This document shows, one piece after another, positions 54,529-59,682 of a stretch of DNA of 59,682 nucleotides. How positions within the stretch are numbered: the first letter of the stretch is position 1; each line of letters opens with the position of its first letter. The DNA is from Affinundibacterium nitidum. Lineage in GTDB: Bacteria; Pseudomonadota; Gammaproteobacteria; Burkholderiales; Burkholderiaceae_D. Location: positions 1 through 59,682 of the forward strand of contig NZ_JACOFZ010000013.1 in the NCBI RefSeq assembly GCF_014284155.1. Direction: 5' to 3'. The notes below the pieces were generated by a model, which saw only the letters and a program-made list of their open reading frames with translations, ran no database searches and was not told where the DNA came from. A program made the position numbers and the translations under genes.

Positions 54529-55575
54529 ATGTCCACAACACCAGCTCCTTTCCTCGCCAAGAAACTCAAACGTAAGCAATTTGCTTGTACGGGCGATGCC
54601 CATATTCAAGGTGATTTGCAAATTACAAATCAAGTCATCGTTGGCGGCGACCTCTTAGTCGATGGTCACTTAGAGGCGGAAGAAGTATTTTGCCTCGGTA
54701 AGTTGACCGTTACGGGTGATATTCGCGTGCAATCTTTGTATGTGGGGCAAGCGCTCGATTGCGCCGGCGATATCGATGTGGAACACATGCTCAAAACCGG
54801 CGCGAATGCCGAATGGATGGCGCGTTTGTTAGAGCTTGACCAAGCCAAACCAGCCAAAGACGGCAGCTCGTTTATCGATAAGCTGGTACACCCAAGTATT
54901 TTGAAACGCGATGCCCATCACGAGACATTTGGAGGCTACGGCGATATCCAAGTGCTCGGCTATCTGGCTTGCGACGTTTTAGATTGCCACGGCAATGTGC
55001 AACTCGATGACGTGCTCGACGTCGGCGAAATTCAATACGTCGGTGGCCATTTGAGCGCGATTGCGATTGCTGCCGATGGCGACATCAACATCAAAGGTGA
55101 ATTGTTTTCTGAAACCGACATCGCCGTGCATGGCGGCATCTACGTCGGCGAGATTATTTGCCAAGGTAACTTGCAAGCAGACTCTATCCATAGCAATGGC
55201 GATATCAGCGCCTGGGGCACCATTCGCGCTGTTGGCCAAATCACTAGCCTCAACGGCGAAATCCACAGCGGTCGTTGGATCGCGACTAAAGGCACCATCT
55301 ACGCAGCGAAATACATCAAAGCAGGTGAAGCGGTCGTGGCAGAAAAAGGTCTGACCTGCGGTGCCGACTACGGCATCCTCGCCGCAACCACCATGAAACG
55401 TTCCTTGTGGGAAGAACGCGGTTACGTCTCAGCACCGACCAAACCGAAATTGCTGTTGTCAGGCAAATTCGTTGAAGGCAAAAAGCTCAAGCATATCGAC
55501 AGCTTAGAGAAAAAACGTGACTGGGAGCTAGATTGGGAAGTACCACGTCGTTTGGCGCGGGATATGATCAACTAA
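54529..55575 (+). CDS. Bactofilin-like polymer-forming protein
   Basis: A 348-residue protein made almost wholly of short hydrophobic turns with glycine/aspartate corners (IQGDLQITNQVIVGGDLLVD; LTVTGDIRVQSLYVGQALDC; GNLQADSIHSNGDISAWGTI), the pattern of a beta-helix as in bactofilins. It is longer than usual bactofilins (about 150) and has a helical insertion (about residues 88-125) and a charged C-terminal tail. It may polymerise in the cytoplasm as a scaffold. The 140-residue unknown gene starts one base after its stop. Confidence 0.72.
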   Translation: MSTTPAPFLAKKLKRKQFACTGDAHIQGDLQITNQVIVGGDLLVDGHLEAEEVFCLGKLTVTGDIRVQSLYVGQALDCAGDIDVEHMLKTGANAEWMARLLELDQAKPAKDGSSFIDKLVHPSILKRDAHHETFGGYGDIQVLGYLACDVLDCHGNVQLDDVLDVGEIQYVGGHLSAIAIAADGDINIKGELFSETDIAVHGGIYVGEIICQGNLQADSIHSNGDISAWGTIRAVGQITSLNGEIHSGRWIATKGTIYAAKYIKAGEAVVAEKGLTCGADYGILAATTMKRSLWEERGYVSAPTKPKLLLSGKFVEGKKLKHIDSLEKKRDWELDWEVPRRLARDMIN

Positions 55576-55576
55576 G

Positions 55577-55999
55577 ATGCTCACGAGCGTCGAATATCGA
55601 TTTAAATCCTCTCTATTTCGAATAGAAACAGGTGAAGAATTAGAAACGAACCCAAAGTGTTTCGGAAGGGCGCTCGCTCAGTGGATGCTAAATCAGCTGA
55701 GCGCATCTGGTCTGACGATTACTGAGGATATCGCCGCGGAAGATTGGGGCTGGTTGGTCGCAGTGCAGCGTAAGCCATTCCACTTATGGGTGGGGTGCGT
55801 GAGTCAAAAGGACGACGACTATAGAAGCATTCCCGACGCTTGGTGCGTATTCGTCTCTGCTGAACCAAGCTTTATACAGTCAATTTGGAGATCAAAAGAA
55901 GTCCAAGACTCATTGGCTGGAGTGATTAACAAGGTTGAGCACATTTTGCGTACGAATGCGCAGGTATTCGAACTACATGTGCAAGCCGCTCCAAACTAA
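55577..55999 (+). CDS. Conserved hypothetical protein
   Basis: A 140-residue soluble protein without signal peptide. It contains Trp-rich strands (EDWGWLVAVQRKPFHLWVGC) after a helix (GRALAQWMLNQLSASGL), and ends in a helix (AGVINKVEHILRTNA). I recognise the GxALAxWL...EDWGW pattern as recurrent in bacteria but know no function. It begins one base after the bactofilin-like stop, so the two are co-translated. Confidence 0.6.
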   Translation: MLTSVEYRFKSSLFRIETGEELETNPKCFGRALAQWMLNQLSASGLTITEDIAAEDWGWLVAVQRKPFHLWVGCVSQKDDDYRSIPDAWCVFVSAEPSFIQSIWRSKEVQDSLAGVINKVEHILRTNAQVFELHVQAAPN

Positions 56000-56026
56000 A
56001 ATTCAAGTAAAGGGTGTTCTTTTCCT

Positions 56027-56314
56027 ATGGGAACAAATGTGTATCCATTCAAAAAGAGTATTCCAGTCGAAGCTCTGCAAGAAATTTCTTTGCTGGTTGA
56101 AGATGGATATGTCGTCCACAAAGAGTGGGCAAACGGAGTCGAACTAAGAAAAGGAAAAACCTTTCGTGTTTGGCTACTTGCATTTCACTTGCTGCTCTTG
56201 CCAGTGCTTTTATTTCCAGGTGTTATTCGAAGTATCGTGGATAATTTCTTTGGTTATAAACACCGGGTTTTCGTTCGGTGTGATGAAGCTGAGTGCGATA
56301 TTCATTTTTGTTAA
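56027..56314 (+). CDS. Small membrane protein, hypothetical
   Basis: A 95-residue protein with one long hydrophobic stretch (VWLLAFHLLLLPVLLFPGVI, about residues 49-68) that may form one or two membrane passes and a short Cys-containing tail (VRCDEAECDIHFC). No family recognised. It follows the previous gene after 27 bases and is probably co-transcribed with it. Confidence 0.5.
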   Translation: MGTNVYPFKKSIPVEALQEISLLVEDGYVVHKEWANGVELRKGKTFRVWLLAFHLLLLPVLLFPGVIRSIVDNFFGYKHRVFVRCDEAECDIHFC

Positions 56315-56851
56315 TTATTTTAGACTGCCAAGATATGCATCTGTTGGCCTGTTCATACATCAAAACGCGTTGTCACTGTAACCACAAAAATTCAAATTTC
56401 CCACAGTAAAAAGCACGACCGTCCGAACAAAATACCGTGCCATTTTTGCCACGAAAAATACCAGTTAGAGTGTTAACTCTAATTCTCACTCTTACCCTCG
56501 AAAATGCCTACTCCCAGAGGGTAGACCAGTCAATTTTTCTTTCTTTTTAGCGCCCCTTCTGAAAACAAGATGTCATTCTGTAATTGAATTGTCACATCGC
56601 TGTGTCAGGCTTCGTTTGTTTGCAAAACAAACATACAAAAAGTATTGATCTCAGGCAAAAAAAGCAGCTCCAAAGCGAGCACCAAATGCATCCTAGTCGA
56701 TACCGAAAAATTATTTTTATAACTTAGAAATGGCGATTCAGCACTGCGCATAAACACGATTTATTCGACATCGCGCTGCGTCATCAGTTCGCAAAGACCA
56801 TGTTTGGTGCGGGACACACTGCCCAAACCAAAACATGTGGGAGAGGAAACC
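56315..56851 (+). other. Gene-free upstream region with several inverted repeats
   Basis: No credible gene lies in these 537 bases. They hold three perfect inverted repeats: TTAGAGT/ACTCTAA (56465-56482), TACCCTC/GAGGGTA (56493-56523) and GTTTGTTT/AAACAAAC (56614-56632), plus three TGTCA motifs (56571, 56590, 56603) whose spacing (19 and 13) does not fit a PhoB box. The first two may end the upstream transcript; the rest probably belongs to the promoter of the secreted protein that follows. Confidence 0.5.
56799..56837 (+). promoter_or_regulatory. Leader stem-loop ahead of the PHP/Ig-like gene
   Basis: CATGTTT-GG-(3)-GGG pairs with CCC-(3)-CC-A-AAACATG across an eight-base loop, ending five bases before the GAGAGG ribosome site of the gene at 56852. 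Such a hairpin beside the ribosome site may influence translation or mRNA life. Confidence 0.35.
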
Positions 56852-59647
56852 ATGGTTCACCTGAAGAATATCCGGCGCAAGTCCGGAGCAATCGGCTTGT
56901 TCGCGCTCAGCGCACTCACTTTCACCGCAAGTTCCACTGTTTATGCGGCGATCTCAGATCACCACGAATTCGAAGCGAGCTTGCACGTGCCGTACCGCGC
57001 AGCAGCCAGCGCACGTGTTGGTGACGAGTCTCGTACTTTCACCTTGGATTTCAGTTTTCCGCTGAACCAAAAAGAACACACAGTTGCTTGGAAACTTGAG
57101 CTGGTCACACCTGGCGGCCGCGTTGTACAAACCTGGAATGGTGCAGAAAAATTACCAAACCAAGCATTGGTCAAACAGATTTTCTGGGCAGGCCGCACAG
57201 CAGCGAATGCGAGTGCCTTACCTGATGGCGTCTATCAATTGCGTTTAACCGCTGCCGCAGTCGAAACGAGAGAAATTCCAAATGCGGCAAGAAAGCCAGC
57301 TCCGCAATTAGTTAATGAAGTTTTGCTCCACAATAAAGCAGAAGTAACTGAACAATCTTGGCCTATGCAAATTGGTGCAGCTAGTCAAGTAGCGATGCCA
57401 GCGTTCGCGCCAATGAACACGGGCAAGAACCCACGTAAAATGAGTGCACCGCCAGCGGCAAAAACCGCGATGGCACCTGCCGTACCAGCAACGAACTCAC
57501 TACCGTACACGGTCTACTACGGCAATCTGCATAGTCAAACCAACCATAGCGATGGCGGTGGCAATTTGAGCTCTTGTACAGGTGCACAGAATCCACAGTC
57601 AGCGGCATTTGGCCCGACTGATGCTTACCAATACGCATTGAACCGTGGTCTCGATTTCTTGATGACATCAGAACACAATCATATGTATGACGGTTCTGAT
57701 GCCACCAACGCAAGCGCTGATCCAGTCACCGCTAAGAATCTTTACCAATCAGGTTTGACAGCAGCCAGTAGCTTTAATTCCAGCCACCCTAACTTCTTGG
57801 GCATCTATGGCATGGAATGGGGTGTGATCAATAACGGCGGTCACATGAATATTTTCAACGCCAATGAATTATTGGGTTGGGAATATAACAGCAGCAATCA
57901 ACTGATCGCTGATACCTTGACCACCAAAGGCGACTACGCTGCCTTGTACACTTTAATGCGCCAACGTGGCTGGATCGGTCAGTTCAATCACCCAGCAACA
58001 ACCGGTCAATTCCAAGTCAATGCTGTACCACTGGCCTATACCGCTGACGGTGACCAAGCGATGGTAGCTTGCGAAGTGTTGAATACTTCAGCATTCTCAA
58101 CCAACACCACTGAAACAGAAACCGGTCGCAGCAGCTATGAGTCTGCGTGTAATAAGGCTTTGGAGGCAGGTTACCACGTTGCCTTTACGACCAACCAAGA
58201 TAACCACTGCGCGAACTGGGGTGCTTCATACACCAACCGCAACGGTGTCTTGATTCCAAATGGTCTGCCGTTAAATAACGCCAACTTTATCGCAGCTTTG
58301 AAAGCGCGTCGTGTATTTGCCACTATGGATAAGAATTCGCAATTGGTATTGACTGCGAATGGTCACATGATGGGCGAACGCTTCAGCAACTCTGGCGCTC
58401 TAACCTTAACGACGAATTTCGCCAACAGCGCTGGACGTACTGTCAGCACGGTCCAAATTTTCGAAGGTGTACCAGGCCGTAATGGCACTGTCACTCAGTT
58501 GAGCAATACAGCGGTGACAACAATTACTCCAGCATCTGGCGAACACTTCTACTACGCGAAAGTGACACAAGATGACGGCAATATTTTGTGGTCCGCACCG
58601 ATCTGGGTGAGCCAAGGTACAAGCGCTGGCGACACGACAGCACCGACTGTGACAGCAACCGAAACAGGTACGAGCGGCACGATCACTTTAAATGCGACAG
58701 CGAGCGACAACGTTGGTGTCAGCAAAGTAGAGTTCTATGTGGACAGCGTGTTGAAGGGAACGGCAACTACAGCACCTTACAGCTTAGCGATTAACTCGAC
58801 AACGCTGGCGAATGGCGCACACAGCTACGTGGCGAAAGCCTACGATGCAGCGAATAACGTGGGCAGCTCAAGCGCGGTTAGCTTCAGCATTAACAACCCA
58901 GTTTCTGACACCACAGCACCAACTGTCAGCGCCAGCGAAAGTGGCACTAGCGGCACCATTACCTTAAGCGCTACGGCGAGTGATAACGTTGGTGTCAGCA
59001 AAGTAGAGCTATATGTCGACGGCACCTTGAAGTCGACATTGACTAGCGCTCCTTACAGCACAACCTTGAACTCGACGACACTGGCCAACGGCAGCCATAC
59101 TTTGGTCGCCAAAGCCTACGATGCAGCCAATAACATCGGCACATCCTCAAGTGTGGCGTTCAGCATCAATAACACCGTATCGAAGCAATTGATCTTGAAC
59201 GGAGGTTTTGAAAGTGGCTCCACTTCTTGGACAGCGACTAGCGGCGTGATCAGTAATGACACCACACAAGCATCACGTGCTGGAACTTATAAAGCTTGGC
59301 TCAATGGTTACGGTGCAGCCCATGTCGATAGTTTGTATCAACAGATTGCAATTCCAAGTACGAGCACTTCAACGACCTTGAATTTCTGGTTGAAAGTAGT
59401 TTCTGATGAAACTACAACAACTCAAGCGTATGACACATTGGCCGTTCAAATTCGTAATAGCAGTGGCACGGTTCTCAGCACACTTGCGACTTACTCCAAC
59501 TTGAACAAAGGCACGACCTACATCAGCAAGTCTTTCGACTTGAGTGCTTATAAAGGTCAAACAATACGTATCTACTTCTTGGGTACTGAAGGATCGGTCA
59601 CAGCGACATCGTTCTTGATCGATGATGTCAGTGTCGTGACGCAATAA
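56852..59647 (+). CDS. Secreted PHP-like metallohydrolase with Ig-like and C-terminal beta domains
   Basis: A 931-residue exported protein with signal peptide (VHLKNIRRKSGAIGLFALSA to VYA). A beta N-terminal domain leads to a PHP-type domain from about residue 215 (YYGNLHSQTNHSDGGG; TSEHNHMYDG; GMEWGVINNGGHMN; FNHPATTG). Two 92-residue Ig-like repeats and a C-terminal jelly-roll (LNGGFESGSTSW; FLIDDVSVV), resembling carbohydrate-binding modules, complete it. The first motif reads H-S-Q where canonical PHP sites have H-x-H. GAGAGG supports ATG 56852 over a TTG sixteen codons upstream. Phosphoesterase activity is likely but not certain. Confidence 0.8.
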   Translation: MVHLKNIRRKSGAIGLFALSALTFTASSTVYAAISDHHEFEASLHVPYRAAASARVGDESRTFTLDFSFPLNQKEHTVAWKLELVTPGGRVVQTWNGAEKLPNQALVKQIFWAGRTAANASALPDGVYQLRLTAAAVETREIPNAARKPAPQLVNEVLLHNKAEVTEQSWPMQIGAASQVAMPAFAPMNTGKNPRKMSAPPAAKTAMAPAVPATNSLPYTVYYGNLHSQTNHSDGGGNLSSCTGAQNPQSAAFGPTDAYQYALNRGLDFLMTSEHNHMYDGSDATNASADPVTAKNLYQSGLTAASSFNSSHPNFLGIYGMEWGVINNGGHMNIFNANELLGWEYNSSNQLIADTLTTKGDYAALYTLMRQRGWIGQFNHPATTGQFQVNAVPLAYTADGDQAMVACEVLNTSAFSTNTTETETGRSSYESACNKALEAGYHVAFTTNQDNHCANWGASYTNRNGVLIPNGLPLNNANFIAALKARRVFATMDKNSQLVLTANGHMMGERFSNSGALTLTTNFANSAGRTVSTVQIFEGVPGRNGTVTQLSNTAVTTITPASGEHFYYAKVTQDDGNILWSAPIWVSQGTSAGDTTAPTVTATETGTSGTITLNATASDNVGVSKVEFYVDSVLKGTATTAPYSLAINSTTLANGAHSYVAKAYDAANNVGSSSAVSFSINNPVSDTTAPTVSASESGTSGTITLSATASDNVGVSKVELYVDGTLKSTLTSAPYSTTLNSTTLANGSHTLVAKAYDAANNIGTSSSVAFSINNTVSKQLILNGGFESGSTSWTATSGVISNDTTQASRAGTYKAWLNGYGAAHVDSLYQQIAIPSTSTSTTLNFWLKVVSDETTTTQAYDTLAVQIRNSSGTVLSTLATYSNLNKGTTYISKSFDLSAYKGQTIRIYFLGTEGSVTATSFLIDDVSVVTQ
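58631..59180 (+). repeat. Tandem Ig-like repeats, 276-base period
   Basis: Two copies of a 276-base unit, beginning at 58631 and 58907, encode Ig-like modules that start DTTAPTV and share SGTITL, ASDNVGVSKVE, TLANG and VAKAYDAANN. DNA identity is high enough to allow recombination that would change the copy number. Confidence 0.85.
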
Positions 59648-59682
59648 TTGTGACTTAAAATGGCGCATCGATAAGATCGCGC

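Noticed and set aside
56571-56607. Cluster of TGTCA motifs as a PhoB box ahead of a phosphoesterase-like gene
   Set aside because: The spacing is 19 and 13 bases instead of 11, so the Pho box rule is not met.
57381-57713. Minus-strand frame of 110 codons inside the PHP/Ig-like gene
   Set aside because: It is a shadow of the sense gene with His/Arg-rich, non-protein-like content.

Overview
The window reads as ordinary chromosome of a Gram-negative betaproteobacterium, most likely Burkholderiales/Oxalobacteraceae of the Undibacterium-Massilia type. This placement is an inference from protein style and moderate GC; no rRNA or tRNA gene is present to test it. Signal peptides, a lipobox, a Tat signal and many orphan periplasmic proteins all fit a diderm envelope. 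No insertion sequence, CRISPR array, integrase or RNA gene was recognised.

Layout. (1) 1-14.7 kb is a mixed housekeeping and accessory stretch: an AraC/GyrI-like regulator, 2,4-dienoyl-CoA reductase (fadH), a Cys-His-Asp papain-fold-like protein, a stand-alone BLUF blue-light sensor, a large secreted metzincin-type zinc protease, two orphan periplasmic solute-binding-like proteins, a MATE exporter, a DUF6624 protein, Rep helicase and a methyltransferase. (2) 14.7-15.2 kb is an AT-rich, gene-free leader. (3) 15.2-40.6 kb is one unidirectional block of 17 genes encoding an extracellular contractile injection system (eCIS; relatives of Afp, PVC and MAC particles), closed by a strong bidirectional terminator at 40571-40604. 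(4) 40.6-43.8 kb is a DoxX, pirin and azoreductase set divergent from a LysR regulator. (5) 43.8-59.7 kb holds small secreted proteins, a DUF4214-phosphoesterase-YHYH lipoprotein, a HupE/UreJ-type membrane protein, a Tat-exported GH109-like oxidoreductase/glycosidase, a thioesterase, a Rid-family protein lacking the usual arginine, a bactofilin-like protein and a large secreted PHP/Ig-like protein.

How the eCIS genes fit together. The first gene encodes the Afp16/Pvc16-type tail terminator (DUF4255), followed by an unrecognised 267-residue protein, a single sheath, two gp19-type tube proteins, a 54-residue DUF5908 protein, a LysM hub adaptor, a VgrG-like spike, a PAAR tip, a gp25-like wedge and a baseplate J (gp6-like) protein. 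Next come a fibre-like protein, a 97-residue protein made of two repeats, an Afp12-like wedge protein, a 1912-residue CIS tape-measure-family protein and an AAA+ ATPase (Afp15-like). The block ends with a 1130-residue envelope protein: signal peptide, Ser/Ala linker, GH18-like domain with a degenerate catalytic motif, three membrane segments and a C-terminal domain. It is translationally coupled to the ATPase. That last protein is the least expected part of the system and a candidate for anchoring the particle to, or releasing it through, the envelope. No toxin or effector gene is recognisable in the locus.
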